Under the pieces are notes generated by a model that worked only from the letters and a program-made list of their open reading frames with translations, searched no databases and was not told the origin of the DNA. Both the position numbers and the translations under genes were made by a program. Of a stretch of 64,000 bases of DNA, positions 16,768 through 26,032 are shown piece by piece. Numbering within the stretch: position 1 is the first letter of the stretch; every line of letters begins with the position of its first letter. This DNA comes from Candidatus Fusobacterium pullicola. GTDB lineage: Bacteria; Fusobacteriota; Fusobacteriia; Fusobacteriales; Fusobacteriaceae. The stretch lies in contig JAHLFN010000076.1 of NCBI GenBank assembly GCA_018883725.1, positions 1 to 64,000 of the forward strand, in the 5' to 3' direction.

Positions 16768-18363
16768 ATGAATACAAAATATATTTTTGTCACTGGAGGA
16801 GTTGTATCATCACTTGGAAAGGGAATTACTGCTGCCTCATTAGGAAATTTATTAAAAGCTAGAGGATATAATGTAACTATTCAAAAATTTGATCCATATA
16901 TAAATGTTGATCCGGGAACAATGAATCCATATGAGCATGGAGAGGTATTTGTTACAGATGATGGAGCTGAAACAGATTTAGACTTAGGACACTATGAGAG
17001 ATTTATTGATGAAAATTTAACAAAATATAATAATATAACTACTGGAAAAATCTATCAAACAGTTATAGAGAGAGAAAGAAATGGAGAGTATCTTGGAAAA
17101 ACTGTACAAGTAGTTCCTCATATAACTAATGAGATAAAATCAAAAATAGAGATAGCTGGAAAAGTTAATAACTCTGATATAGTTATAACAGAGATTGGTG
17201 GTACAGTAGGAGATATAGAATCAACACCGTTTTTGGAATCTATCAGACAATTTAAATATGATATAGGACGTGAAAATGTATTGTATATTCATGTTGCTTT
17301 AGTTCCATATCTAAAAGCAGCAGGAGAGTTAAAAACAAAACCAGCACAACACTCTGTTAAAGAGTTAATGAGTTTAGGAATTCGTCCAGATATTTTAGTT
17401 TGTAGAACAGAGCACGATTTAAATGAAGGATTAAGAAAAAAATTAGCTATGTTCTGTGATATAGACTATGATGCTGTAATAGAAGCTAAAGATGCTAGTA
17501 CTATTTATGAAATTCCTTTAATTATGGAAAAAGAAGGTTTAGCAAATGTTACTTGCAAAAAACTAGGTATAGAGAATAGAAAAGCTGACTTAGCTCCATG
17601 GGAAAAAATAGTTTATGATATTAAAAATCCTAAATCAGAAGTAAAAATAGCTGTAGTAGGAAAATATGTTGAATTAAAAGATGCGTATATAAGTATAAAT
17701 GAATCATTAGAACATGCTGCTTATTCATTAGGATACAAAGCTAGAATAAAATATATACAAGCTGAAAATCTAGATGTAGAATCTTTAAAAGGATATCAAG
17801 GAATATTAGTACCTGGAGGATTTGGTAATAGAGGAGTAGAGGGAAAAATAGCAGCTATCAAATATGCTAGAGAAAACAAAATCCCTTTCTTAGGAATATG
17901 TTTAGGTATGCAATTATCAGTTGTAGAATTTGCTAGAAATGTTTTAGGATATGCTGATGCTAATTCAAGTGAATTAGATGAAAATACAACTCATCCAGTA
18001 ATTCATATAATGGAAGATCAAAAATATATTGAAAAAATGGGTGGAACAATGAGATTGGGAGCTTATCCATGTGTTTTAGGAGATGGAACTTTAGCTCAAG
18101 AACTATATGGCTCTAAAGAGATAAGTGAAAGACATAGACATAGATATGAGTATAATAATCTATATAGAGAAGAGTTAGAAAAAGCTGGATTGAAAGTTTC
18201 TGGAACATCTCCAGATAATAACCTTGTAGAGATAGTAGAATTATCTAAAGATGTTCATCCATTCTATATTGCTGGACAATTCCATCCAGAATTTAAGACA
18301 AGACCAAATAATCCACATCCATTATTCAAAGGATTTATAGAAGCTAGTGCTAAAATAAAATAA
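16768..18363 (+). CDS. pyrG: CTP synthase
   Basis: Glutamine-hydrolysing CTP synthase of 531 residues, full length. The N-terminal synthetase domain starts with [17 protein letters not shown] (ATP loop). The C-terminal class I amidotransferase domain has GICLGMQ with the nucleophile Cys near residue 378 and a late HPEF with catalytic His and Glu near residue 510. It converts UTP to CTP in the cytosol. It is a monocistronic unit with its own promoter, leader terminator and 3' terminator. AGGAGG lies seven bases before the ATG. Confidence 0.97.
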   Translation: MNTKYIFVTGGVVSSLGKGITAASLGNLLKARGYNVTIQKFDPYINVDPGTMNPYEHGEVFVTDDGAETDLDLGHYERFIDENLTKYNNITTGKIYQTVIERERNGEYLGKTVQVVPHITNEIKSKIEIAGKVNNSDIVITEIGGTVGDIESTPFLESIRQFKYDIGRENVLYIHVALVPYLKAAGELKTKPAQHSVKELMSLGIRPDILVCRTEHDLNEGLRKKLAMFCDIDYDAVIEAKDASTIYEIPLIMEKEGLANVTCKKLGIENRKADLAPWEKIVYDIKNPKSEVKIAVVGKYVELKDAYISINESLEHAAYSLGYKARIKYIQAENLDVESLKGYQGILVPGGFGNRGVEGKIAAIKYARENKIPFLGICLGMQLSVVEFARNVLGYADANSSELDENTTHPVIHIMEDQKYIEKMGGTMRLGAYPCVLGDGTLAQELYGSKEISERHRHRYEYNNLYREELEKAGLKVSGTSPDNNLVEIVELSKDVHPFYIAGQFHPEFKTRPNNPHPLFKGFIEASAKIK

Positions 18364-18374
18364 TAAAAGTATAG

Positions 18375-18415
18375 AAAAGGAGATTTTACTTTTGAATAAG
18401 TAGAATTTCCTTTTT
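18375..18415 (+). terminator. Intrinsic terminator of pyrG
   Basis: Arms AAAAGGAGATTTTACTT (18375-18391) and AAGTAGAATTTCCTTTT (18398-18414) pair along all 17 positions with two G-T pairs, ending in a T-run. Confidence 0.85.
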
Positions 18416-18448
18416 GATATAGAATATTAATTTAAAATTAAATATTTT

Positions 18449-18477
18449 TTGACAAAAAAGAATAAATATGTTACTAT
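18449..18477 (+). promoter_or_regulatory. Promoter of the queuosine operon
   Basis: Consensus TTGACA (18449-18454), 17-base spacer, TACTAT (18472-18477) with a TG extension. It starts transcription just ahead of the preQ1 aptamer. Confidence 0.8.
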
Positions 18478-18497
18478 GTGAAAAAGAATACAAAAAA

Positions 18498-18541
18498 AGA
18501 CAGTTCATTTGTACCATCCTGTCTATAAACAAAACTAGGGC
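18498..18541 (+). promoter_or_regulatory. preQ1-I riboswitch aptamer
   Basis: P1 stem AGACAG/CTGTCT encloses a loop with TTC and ACCATC, and is followed by the A-rich tail ATAAACAAAACTAGGG, which closes the H-type pseudoknot (GG of the tail with CC of the loop). This matches the preQ1-I class, whose tail reads close to TAAACAAAACTAGG. It sits 117 bases before queD, the first gene of a complete preQ1 pathway, and upstream of a terminator at 18572-18629. That is the layout of a transcriptional OFF switch. Confidence 0.85.
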
Positions 18542-18571
18542 TCTTTTTTTATTATAATTTTTTGAATAATA

Positions 18572-18629
18572 GAAAAGTTCCTTTTTTATTGCTTGTTTAT
18601 AGAGTAGAAGGGTAACTTTTCTTTTTTTA
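18572..18629 (+). terminator. Terminator between the preQ1 aptamer and queD
   Basis: GAAAAGTT (18572-18579) pairs with AACTTTTC (18614-18621), with CC/GG continuing the stem, followed by TTTTTTTATTTTT. It is the probable expression platform of the riboswitch. How the aptamer tail competes with it needs folding to settle. Confidence 0.7.
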
Positions 18630-18658
18630 TTTTTAAAGTTATGATGGAGGAAGTTTAT

Positions 18659-19087
18659 ATGTATACATTAATTAGTGAAGCAAGTTTTGATAGTGCTCAT
18701 TTTTTATTAGGATATAATGGAAAGTGTAAAAATATTCATGGACATCGTTGGACAGTAAAAATGGAGATATATGGAGATAAGTTAAAAAAAGAGGGGCATT
18801 TGAGAGGAATGCTAATAGATTTTGGGGATATAAAGGGAATGTTAAAAGAATTAGCTGATTATTTTGATCACTCTTTTATTATAGAAAAAAACAGTATGAG
18901 AGAGATAACATTAAATGCTTTAAAAGAAGATGGGTTTAGAATTATTGAGGTAGATTTTAGACCAACAGCAGAAAATTTCTCAAAATATATCTTTGATTAT
19001 TTTAAAGAGAAAAATATCCCAGTAAAAAAAGTAATAGTATATGAAACACCAAATAATTGTGCTACATATAGTGAGGAGATCAGATAA
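18659..19087 (+). CDS. queD: 6-carboxy-5,6,7,8-tetrahydropterin synthase
   Basis: Enzyme of 142 residues making 6-carboxytetrahydropterin from dihydroneopterin triphosphate, the second step towards queuosine. It has zinc ligands in SFDSAHFL (His near residue 15) and NIHGHRW (near residue 29), and the DFGDIK motif near residue 54. I start at the ATG at 18659, eight bases after GGAGG; the upstream ATG at 18641 would place that site inside the gene. It overlaps queE by one base. Confidence 0.93.
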   Translation: MYTLISEASFDSAHFLLGYNGKCKNIHGHRWTVKMEIYGDKLKKEGHLRGMLIDFGDIKGMLKELADYFDHSFIIEKNSMREITLNALKEDGFRIIEVDFRPTAENFSKYIFDYFKEKNIPVKKVIVYETPNNCATYSEEIR

Positions 19088-19755
19088 TGGCAAATTTTAA
19101 GGTTGTAGAAATTTTTGAGAGTATTAATGGTGAGGGAAGAAAAGCTGGACAACTAGCTATTTTTGTGAGATTACAAAAGTGTAATTTACATTGTAGTTAC
19201 TGTGATACAATGTGGGCTAATGGTGATGATGCTCCATATACTTTAATGAGTGAAGATGAGATATACGATAGAATAATAAAAAGTGGAATAAAAAATATAA
19301 CTCTTACTGGAGGAGAACCTCTTTTACATGAGAATGTAGAAACATTATTAAAGAAAATAGGAGAGAATCCAGAGTTAAGTTTAGAGATAGAAACAAATGG
19401 AAGCATACCTCTTGAAAAATTCTCTAAATTAGAAAACCCACCATCATTTACTATGGATTATAAATTACCAAGTAGCAAAATGGAAGGTACTATGTGTTTG
19501 GACAATTTTAAATATTTAGAAGATAAAGATACAGTAAAATTTGTAGCTGGAACTATAGAAGATTTGAGAAAAGCGAAGGAAATAATTGAAAAATATAATT
19601 TAATAGGAAAATGTGCTGTATATTTTAGTCCAGTATTTGGATCTATAGACCCAGTTGAGATAGTGGAATTTATGAAAGAGAATAAATTAAATGGAGTAAA
19701 TCTACAATTACAACTTCATAAATTTATATGGGATCCAGAAAGTAAAGGTGTATAA
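19087..19755 (+). CDS. queE: 7-carboxy-7-deazaguanine synthase (radical SAM)
   Basis: Radical SAM enzyme of 222 residues, third step of the pathway. It opens with [14 protein letters not shown], and the iron-sulfur Cys cluster appears as CNLHCSYCD near residue 32. The SAM-binding LTGGEPLL follows near residue 75. TAATG overlaps couple it to queD upstream and folE downstream. Confidence 0.93.
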   Translation: MANFKVVEIFESINGEGRKAGQLAIFVRLQKCNLHCSYCDTMWANGDDAPYTLMSEDEIYDRIIKSGIKNITLTGGEPLLHENVETLLKKIGENPELSLEIETNGSIPLEKFSKLENPPSFTMDYKLPSSKMEGTMCLDNFKYLEDKDTVKFVAGTIEDLRKAKEIIEKYNLIGKCAVYFSPVFGSIDPVEIVEFMKENKLNGVNLQLQLHKFIWDPESKGV

Positions 19756-20330
19756 TGATAGATAAAGAAGCGATTGAAAAACATATAAGAGGAATACTCA
19801 TAGCATTAGGTGATGATCCAGATAGAGAAGGACTTATAGAAACACCTAAAAGGGTAGCTAACATGTATGCTGAAATTTTTCAAGGTATGAATTATACAAA
19901 TGATGAGATAGTTGATATGTATAATAAAAGTTTTGAAGTTTCAGATACTTTAGATAGTCAAGATATGGTTATAGTTAAGGATATAGAGATTTTTAGTTGT
20001 TGTGAACATCACTTAGCTTTGATGTATGATATGAGTGTGACAGTAGCATATATTCCTAAAAATAGAGTAATTGGACTTAGTAAGATTGCAAGAATATGTG
20101 ATATGGTAGGAAAGAGATTACAACTACAGGAAAGAATAGGAAGAGATATTGCAGAAATTTTAAGTAAAATAATAGGCTCGAAGGATATAGCTGTTTTAAT
20201 TAAAGGAAAACATGGATGTATGACAGCTAGAGGAATAAATAAAACAAACAGTTTTACAGAAACCTCTACATTTATGGGAGAGTTTAAGAATAACTATATG
20301 TTACAAAATAGATTGTTTAGTAGATTATAA
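19755..20330 (+). CDS. folE: GTP cyclohydrolase I
   Basis: Enzyme of 191 residues that converts GTP to dihydroneopterin triphosphate, the entry point for both folate and queuosine. Zinc and catalytic motifs are present: [11 protein letters not shown] near residue 78, [11 protein letters not shown] near residue 103 and HGCMTARGI near residue 154. Its place inside the que operon, in a TAATG overlap with queE, implies that it feeds preQ1 synthesis and is under the same riboswitch. Confidence 0.95.
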   Translation: MIDKEAIEKHIRGILIALGDDPDREGLIETPKRVANMYAEIFQGMNYTNDEIVDMYNKSFEVSDTLDSQDMVIVKDIEIFSCCEHHLALMYDMSVTVAYIPKNRVIGLSKIARICDMVGKRLQLQERIGRDIAEILSKIIGSKDIAVLIKGKHGCMTARGINKTNSFTETSTFMGEFKNNYMLQNRLFSRL

Positions 20331-20343
20331 AGGAGATAAACAT

Positions 20344-21042
20344 ATGAGAGTATTAGTATTGTTGAGTGGTGGAGTAGATAGTTCAACATGTCTAGCTATG
20401 GCAGTAGATAAATATGGAAAAGATAATGTTGTGGCTCTATCAGCTTCTTATGGACAAAAGCATACAAAAGAACTAGAATCAGCTAGAAAAGTAGCAAATT
20501 ATTATCAAGTAGAATTATTAGAGATAAATTTAGGGAAAATTTTCTCATTTAGTAATTGCTCTTTGCTTTCTCACTCTGATGAGGATATCCCACAAGGGAG
20601 TTATGATAGTCAATTAAAAGAGAGTGATGGAGAGAGAATTTCTACTTATGTTCCTTTTAGAAATGGATTATTTTTATCTACAGCAGCTAGTATAGCTCTT
20701 TCTAAAAATTGTCAAATTATATATTATGGAGCTCATAGTGATGATTCAGCAGGAAATGCCTATCCAGATTGTAGTCCAGAATTTAATGAAGCTATGAACC
20801 AAGCTATTTATCTAGGGAGTGGAAAGGAAGTAAGAATAGAAGCTCCATTTGTAAATATGCATAAAAGTGATATTGTGAAAAAGGGACTTGAATTAAATTT
20901 ACCGTATGAACTTACATGGAGTTGTTATGAAGGAAAAGAACACTCTTGTGGAAAGTGTGGAACTTGTATAGATAGAGAGAAAGCTTTTGAAATAAATGGA
21001 GCTATAGATCCATTAGTAAAAATAAGAAGAGGAGATAAATAA
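20344..21042 (+). CDS. queC: 7-cyano-7-deazaguanine synthase
   Basis: ATP-dependent enzyme of 232 residues converting carboxydeazaguanine to preQ0. The PP-loop [15 protein letters not shown] is near residue 6 and the zinc cluster C-(x)n-CGKCGTC near residue 200 ([17 protein letters not shown]). The AAGGAG site precedes the ATG by eight bases. The stop overlaps the queF start. Confidence 0.95.
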   Translation: MRVLVLLSGGVDSSTCLAMAVDKYGKDNVVALSASYGQKHTKELESARKVANYYQVELLEINLGKIFSFSNCSLLSHSDEDIPQGSYDSQLKESDGERISTYVPFRNGLFLSTAASIALSKNCQIIYYGAHSDDSAGNAYPDCSPEFNEAMNQAIYLGSGKEVRIEAPFVNMHKSDIVKKGLELNLPYELTWSCYEGKEHSCGKCGTCIDREKAFEINGAIDPLVKIRRGDK

Positions 21043-21524
21043 TGAGAGATTTAAAAGATTTAACACTATTAGGAAATCAAGGGATAAAATATCCAGATAA
21101 TTATGCACCTGAAATTTTAGAGACATTTGATAATAAGCATCCAGATAATGATTATTTTGTAAAATTTAATTGCCCAGAGTTTACAAGCCTTTGCCCTATT
21201 ACAGGTCAACCAGATTTTGCTAATATAATAATATCATATGTTCCAAATATTAAAATGGTTGAAAGTAAATCATTAAAACTATATCTTTTTAGTTTCCGTA
21301 ATCACGGAGATTTCCATGAAGATTGTGTAAATATTATAATGAAAGATCTAATAAAATTAATGGATCCTAAATATATAGAAGTATGGGGAAAATTTACTCC
21401 AAGAGGTGGAATTTCAATAGATCCATATTGTAACTATGGAAAAAAAGGAACTAAGTGGGAAGAGATAGCTATGACAAGATTAGCTAACCATGATATGTAT
21501 CCAGAAAAAGTAGATAATAGATAG
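21042..21524 (+). CDS. queF: NADPH-dependent preQ0 reductase
   Basis: Short, single-domain QueF of 160 residues (B. subtilis type) that reduces preQ0 to preQ1, the ligand of the riboswitch upstream. The nucleophile Cys lies in [13 protein letters not shown] near residue 51, with the proton-donor Asp shortly after. The QueF motif reads [15 protein letters not shown] near residue 74. Last gene of the operon. Confidence 0.95.
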   Translation: MRDLKDLTLLGNQGIKYPDNYAPEILETFDNKHPDNDYFVKFNCPEFTSLCPITGQPDFANIIISYVPNIKMVESKSLKLYLFSFRNHGDFHEDCVNIIMKDLIKLMDPKYIEVWGKFTPRGGISIDPYCNYGKKGTKWEEIAMTRLANHDMYPEKVDNR

Positions 21525-21530
21525 TAGATC

Positions 21531-21556
21531 AAAAGGGAGCTTTTAAACTCCCTTTT
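21531..21556. terminator. Bidirectional terminator after queF
   Basis: AAAAGGGAG (21531-21539) pairs with CTCCCTTTT (21548-21556). It lies between convergent genes and has A/T runs on both sides. Confidence 0.82.
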
Positions 21557-21568
21557 ATATTTTCAATA

Positions 21569-22531
21569 TTATGACATAGAAGAATTAGAAATCTTAGAAA
21601 GAGTATATTTTTTTTGTAAGCCACTATTAAAAATTAAAGTATCTTCATTTATAGTAACTTCATTTTTTAAAGATGATCCACTCTCTAATACAAGAGAGTA
21701 GTATTTAATCTCTTTTTTATTAATCTCTCTCTCCTCGTCATAAGTCATATCAGCTTCAAAATTCTTTTCTGGAATTTTAAGAAAATTTCTAAGCTCAATA
21801 AGATTATTTGGATAGCTCTGATTAAAAAGAATTTTATTTATAAAATTTCTTCCAATTTCAGCATAATTTTCCTCTTCTATATATACGTAGGCATCAGTTC
21901 TCTTAGTATATGGAATAGCTAATTTATTTATAAACCCTAATGTGATATGAGCATCTGCTCCAATAAGCTTTAGAAGTTTTATTAATTTTTCATCTCCAGT
22001 TCCACCTAAAGTAACTAAAACAATTTCAGGGATAAAAAATCTTACCTTATGGTAATTCTTTAAAATTTTATCATGTGTATTCTCATCTATTATTAGAATA
22101 CCAGTTTTATTTTGATAATATAACCAAGGAGATTTTTTATCATAAAGATCAAGCTTATAATTAAAAGTATCTCTGTTATCAATTAAAAACTTATCAATAT
22201 TTAAATCATTATTTTGCTCATAAAGCTTTATAAAATTAAAGTAATCAAAGTTTTCTAAATTATTAGGTGTGATAATTCCTCTTACTAATAGATCATTTGC
22301 TAAAAACTCTTTTTTAGAAAGAATGAGTACATTTTTCATATATTCATCTTTAGAAGGATTAAAAAAGTATTTTTTAATTTTTTCTAATAGGTTTAAATTC
22401 TTATTTGCATTAGAGGTAAAATATAAAAATATTAAATACTCAGTTTCACTATCAAGTAAAATATTTTGAATCTCTTCATTAAAATTTTCATATGTTAGTA
22501 GGGCTATTTTCTTTATCTTATTATTTATCAT
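21569..22531 (-). CDS. Hypothetical protein, 320 residues
   Basis: I do not recognise a family. The protein is soluble-looking, with no signal peptide or clear membrane segment, and is rich in Lys, Asn, Ile and Leu. A glycine-rich stretch VLVTLGGTGDEKLIKLLKLIG near residues 172-192 suggests a Rossmann-like nucleotide or sugar-binding core, and the C-terminal 60 residues after TYDEEREINKKE look like a separate module ending in a Ser-rich tail. It has a GGAAG site before the ATG and is a single-gene unit converging on the que operon. Confidence 0.6.
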   Translation of the reverse strand: MINNKIKKIALLTYENFNEEIQNILLDSETEYLIFLYFTSNANKNLNLLEKIKKYFFNPSKDEYMKNVLILSKKEFLANDLLVRGIITPNNLENFDYFNFIKLYEQNNDLNIDKFLIDNRDTFNYKLDLYDKKSPWLYYQNKTGILIIDENTHDKILKNYHKVRFFIPEIVLVTLGGTGDEKLIKLLKLIGADAHITLGFINKLAIPYTKRTDAYVYIEEENYAEIGRNFINKILFNQSYPNNLIELRNFLKIPEKNFEADMTYDEEREINKKEIKYYSLVLESGSSLKNEVTINEDTLIFNSGLQKKYTLSKISNSSMS

Positions 22532-22658
22532 TTTTTCTTCCTTTTATTTAAAATCTGTCTACATATTTTATCACGTTTTTTTAAAAAATGAAATTAAATT
22601 TTTATAAATATTGTCTATTTTTTATGGATAAAAGAACTAATTTAATACTACAATTTTA

Positions 22659-22687
22659 TTTACTATTTTCCATTTTTATTATATAAT
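22659..22687 (+). promoter_or_regulatory. Promoter of the DUF969-DUF979-pcp operon
   Basis: TTTACT (22659-22664), 17-base spacer, TATAAT (22682-22687), about 48 bases before the DUF969 start. Confidence 0.6.
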
Positions 22688-22734
22688 AATAAATGCAAAT
22701 TAATTTATTATATAAATAGTAGGAGGATATAGTA

Positions 22735-23409
22735 ATGTTTAAATTAATTGGTGTCCTATTGATATTGGTAGGATTTACTTTAAAGTTAGATACTATTGCT
22801 GTAGTATTACTTGCTGGAATAGCTACAGGTCTAGTATCATCAATGGATTTTATGGAGATTTTAAGTGTTTTAGGAAGTGCCTTTGTATCAACTAGATATA
22901 TGACGCTTTTACTTTTAACTCTAGCTACTGTAGGTATATTGGAGAGAAACGGATTAAGAGAGAGAGCAGCAAAATGTATATCATCTCTAAATGGAGCTAC
23001 TTGTGGTAAGGTTATGACACTATATGTAATCATAAGAACTATAGCAGGAGCGATGTCTTTAAGATTAGGAGGACATGTTCAGTTTATAAGACCACTAGTT
23101 TATCCGATGGCTAAGGGTGCTGCTGAAAGAGAAGGTAAACTTACAAAAGAGTTAGATGAAGAGTTAAAAGGATTGGCTAACAGTATGGAAAACTATGGGA
23201 ATTTCTATGGACAAAATGTATTTATAGCTTCATCTGGAGTTTTATTAATACTAGGAACGCTGAAAGAATCTGGAATAACAGGAGTAGAGGCTTATGACAT
23301 AGCCAAGGCTAGTATTCCTATGGCAATAATAGCTATAGTATTAGCTGGAATTAGAAACTATATATTTGATAAAAAAGTAAGAATGAAGAAAGGTGATATT
23401 AATGGTTAA
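22735..23409 (+). CDS. DUF969 membrane protein
   Basis: Inner membrane protein of 224 residues with about five hydrophobic segments and a conserved central LRLGGHVQFIRPLVYPMA near residues 102-119. It fits DUF969, which occurs next to DUF979 in many bacteria; the two are probably halves of one transporter. The pair is followed by pyroglutamyl peptidase here, so a substrate such as pyroglutamate or pyroglutamyl peptides is inferred. AGGAGG precedes the ATG. Confidence 0.85.
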   Translation: MFKLIGVLLILVGFTLKLDTIAVVLLAGIATGLVSSMDFMEILSVLGSAFVSTRYMTLLLLTLATVGILERNGLRERAAKCISSLNGATCGKVMTLYVIIRTIAGAMSLRLGGHVQFIRPLVYPMAKGAAEREGKLTKELDEELKGLANSMENYGNFYGQNVFIASSGVLLILGTLKESGITGVEAYDIAKASIPMAIIAIVLAGIRNYIFDKKVRMKKGDING

Positions 23410-24316
23410 TACACTTCTTGAAATAATGTATATAATTTGTGGAATTATTTTGATTGTATGTGGTATATATGCCCTAGTTGATAATGCTAATCCTAAAAAA
23501 ATTGGAACGGCAGCTTTCTGGATAATATTTGGAGTTATATTTATAGTTGGACCATATATAAATCCAGCAATAATAGGAGCTTTGCTTTTAGTAATGGGAG
23601 CACTTACAGCTACAAAGAGTGTAAGATTAGGAAGTCTACAAAATAGTAGTGAAGAGTATAGAATAGCTCAAGAGGAAAAAGTTGGAAATAAAATATTTAT
23701 TCCAGCTCTATCTATTGGAGTAGTAGCTTTTTCAGTTGCACAATTTACTAAATTGGGTGGACTTGTAGGATTAGGAGTAGGAGCTTTAGTTTCTCTTCTT
23801 TTAACTATGTTAGTAACTAAAGAGAGTGTAAAAAATATACCTTATGATTCATCAAGAATGTTACAACAGATGGGAGCTAGTGTTATTCTACCACAACTTT
23901 TAGGAGCTTTAGGAGCTCTATTTGCTAAAGCAGGAGTAGGAGAGGTTGTAGCTGGAATAATGAGTGGGATTATCCCTGATGGAAGTAGATTATTTGGAGT
24001 AGTAGGATATTGTATAGCTATGGCGGTATTTACTATGATAATGGGAAATGCCTTCGCAGCCTTTGCTGTAATTACTGCTGGAATTGGAGTTCCATTTGTT
24101 ATTAATCTTGGAGGAAATCCAGCAATAGTAGGAGCTTTGGGACTTACAGCTGGATATTGTGGAACTCTTATGACACCAATGGCAGCAAATTTTAATATTG
24201 TTCCAGCTTCTATTCTTGAAATGGAAAATAAAAATGGTATAATATTAGTACAAGCTCCAATAGCTATAATATTATTATTTATTCACATAGTACTTATGTA
24301 TATGTTAGCTTTTTAA
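23402..24316 (+). CDS. DUF979 membrane protein
   Basis: Inner membrane protein of 304 residues with eight or more hydrophobic segments, including GNAFAAFAVITAGIGVPFV and GLTAGYCGTLMTPMAANFN late in the protein, typical of DUF979. I choose ATG 23402, about eight bases after AAAGG, over the GTG at 23393. It overlaps DUF969 by eight bases, so the two products are probably made in equal amounts and act together. Confidence 0.85.
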   Translation: MVNTLLEIMYIICGIILIVCGIYALVDNANPKKIGTAAFWIIFGVIFIVGPYINPAIIGALLLVMGALTATKSVRLGSLQNSSEEYRIAQEEKVGNKIFIPALSIGVVAFSVAQFTKLGGLVGLGVGALVSLLLTMLVTKESVKNIPYDSSRMLQQMGASVILPQLLGALGALFAKAGVGEVVAGIMSGIIPDGSRLFGVVGYCIAMAVFTMIMGNAFAAFAVITAGIGVPFVINLGGNPAIVGALGLTAGYCGTLMTPMAANFNIVPASILEMENKNGIILVQAPIAIILLFIHIVLMYMLAF

Positions 24317-24333
24317 AAATTTAGGAGGTAAAA

Positions 24334-24975
24334 ATGAAATTATTAATTACAGGATTTGATCCTTTTGGAGGAGAAAAAATAAATCCAGCTTGGGAAGCTG
24401 TAAAAGGATTACCAGATAATATAGATGGAGTAGAGGTAATAAAATTACAAATACCAACTGTATTTAAAAAATCAGCTCAAAAATTATATGAAAATATAGA
24501 TGCTGTAAAACCAGATGTTGTTATATGTGTAGGACAAGCTGGTGGAAGATATGAGTTTTGCGTAGAAAGAGTAGCTATAAACTTAGATGATGGTAGAATA
24601 CCAGATAATGAAGGTTATCAACCTATTGATGTAAAAGTTTTTGAAGATGGAGAAAATGCATACTTCACAAACTTACCAATTAAAGCTATGGTAGAGGAAG
24701 TTAAAAAAGCTGGTGTTCCTGCTGCTGTATCAAATACTGCTGGAACTTATGTATGTAACCATATAATGTACTCTTTACTTTACTACATCAATAAAAATAA
24801 TTTAAATATAAAAGGTGGATTTATCCATGTTCCTTATATTACAGAGCAAGTATTAGATAAAAAGAATACACCATATATGGATTTAAAAACTATAACTAAA
24901 GGATTAGAAGCTTCAATAAAAGCGATAAAAAATTATGAAGCAGATATAAAAGTTTCTGGTGGTAAAGAGTTTTAG
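24334..24975 (+). CDS. pcp: Pyroglutamyl-peptidase I
   Basis: Cytosolic Cys peptidase (C15) of 213 residues that removes N-terminal pyroglutamate from peptides. It opens with the family motif [19 protein letters not shown]; the catalytic Glu is in [13 protein letters not shown] near residue 80, Cys in [19 protein letters not shown] near residue 144, and His in GFIHVPY near residue 167. It lies 17 bases after DUF979 with a good AGGAGG site, so it is co-transcribed with the putative transporter. Confidence 0.95.
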   Translation: MKLLITGFDPFGGEKINPAWEAVKGLPDNIDGVEVIKLQIPTVFKKSAQKLYENIDAVKPDVVICVGQAGGRYEFCVERVAINLDDGRIPDNEGYQPIDVKVFEDGENAYFTNLPIKAMVEEVKKAGVPAAVSNTAGTYVCNHIMYSLLYYINKNNLNIKGGFIHVPYITEQVLDKKNTPYMDLKTITKGLEASIKAIKNYEADIKVSGGKEF

Positions 24976-24984
24976 TTAAAACTT

Positions 24985-25023
24985 AAAAGGAGAGGATTTT
25001 TTTAAATCTTTCTCCTTTTATTT
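24985..25023. terminator. Bidirectional terminator after pcp
   Basis: AAAAGGAGA (24985-24993) pairs with TCTCCTTTT (25011-25019), with GATT/AATC continuing inside, followed by ATTTTAAT. The two flanking genes converge on it. Confidence 0.8.
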
Positions 25024-25937
25024 TAATCTAAAAGAGTTAATAACTCTGAATAACTTTTATTCTCAATTAAGACTCCTGACAAATTCTCGTTAATGAATTT
25101 ATTTAATCTCAATAAAATAAATGTAAGATTTACTTTTTTTATAGCTATCTCTAAGGCTCTCTTTTCTCCTAATTCTAATTTTCTATATTTTTCATATTCC
25201 TTTAGAAAAAGAGAAATATGATACTCCTCTTCATTTTTAGGAAATTTATATATTTTTATCCAATAATTAATTACAATAGCAATATCAAATATGAGAGCTC
25301 CACTTTGTGCCTCATTAAAATCTAAAATACCAACTATATGGTTATTTTTTATAAGAACATTATCTGGGAAAATATCATTGTGAACTATTCCTCTTGGAAG
25401 AAGAGAGAAGTCAAAATTTTTAATCTCATCATATGTTTTAAGAATTTTTCTCTTTTCTCCTAAAGATATATTTAGTTTGTTAAAGTTAATTTTATTATAA
25501 TAAAATTGTAAGTCAATTCTTGATTTTCTATTTAACTCTTGATTTAATGAAAAACTATGGAATTTTCCAAGATATTTACCAATCTCATAAAGGCAATTTG
25601 CATTGAAAATTTTCAGAGGCTCTCCTTCTATAAAATAGAATAGAGCTATCATCCTATTTTTATAAACTACATAATTTTTTCCAAGAATAGTTTTTACCGG
25701 AGTACAACAAGGAATAATATTTTTTAAATTTAATAAGAGTTCTAATTCTTGATTTTCTTCAAAAATACCTCTTTTTCCTTCAAATACTCTCAATACAAAC
25801 TTTTTATCAAAGCTTTCAATATAGTAATTAGTATTAAGAATACCACTTTCTATTTTTTTGAAAGTTTTAAAAGAGATTCCGTAGTTATTTAATATATTAA
25901 TTACATCATTTTTATCTAAATTTGTATATACTGCCAT
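25023..25937 (-). CDS. Aminoglycoside-phosphotransferase-fold kinase, probable homoserine kinase (type II)
   Basis: Protein of 304 residues with the APH fold. The N-terminus MAVYTNLDKNDVINILNNYG followed by ESGILNTNYYI matches the alternative homoserine kinase family found in proteobacteria. The catalytic loop is IVHNDIFPDNVLI near residue 187 and the metal-binding segment VGILDFNEAQ near residue 205. It would make phosphohomoserine for threonine synthesis. No other thr gene is adjacent, so another small-molecule kinase role (choline-like, for example) remains possible. AGGAGG precedes the start. Confidence 0.65.
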   Translation of the reverse strand: MAVYTNLDKNDVINILNNYGISFKTFKKIESGILNTNYYIESFDKKFVLRVFEGKRGIFEENQELELLLNLKNIIPCCTPVKTILGKNYVVYKNRMIALFYFIEGEPLKIFNANCLYEIGKYLGKFHSFSLNQELNRKSRIDLQFYYNKINFNKLNISLGEKRKILKTYDEIKNFDFSLLPRGIVHNDIFPDNVLIKNNHIVGILDFNEAQSGALIFDIAIVINYWIKIYKFPKNEEEYHISLFLKEYEKYRKLELGEKRALEIAIKKVNLTFILLRLNKFINENLSGVLIENKSYSELLTLLD

Positions 25938-25967
25938 TATTCCTCCTAGATTTATCCCAGTTATATC

Positions 25968-25997
25968 TTAACATTTTTAAGAGAACTATGCTATAAT
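25968..25997 (+). promoter_or_regulatory. Promoter of the HAD nucleotidase gene
   Basis: TTAACA (25968-25973), 18-base spacer, TGc followed by TATAAT (25992-25997), 36 bases before the start codon. Confidence 0.6.
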
Positions 25998-26032
25998 AAA
26001 ATAAAAAATAGTTTTATTTAAGGAGAAAAGAG

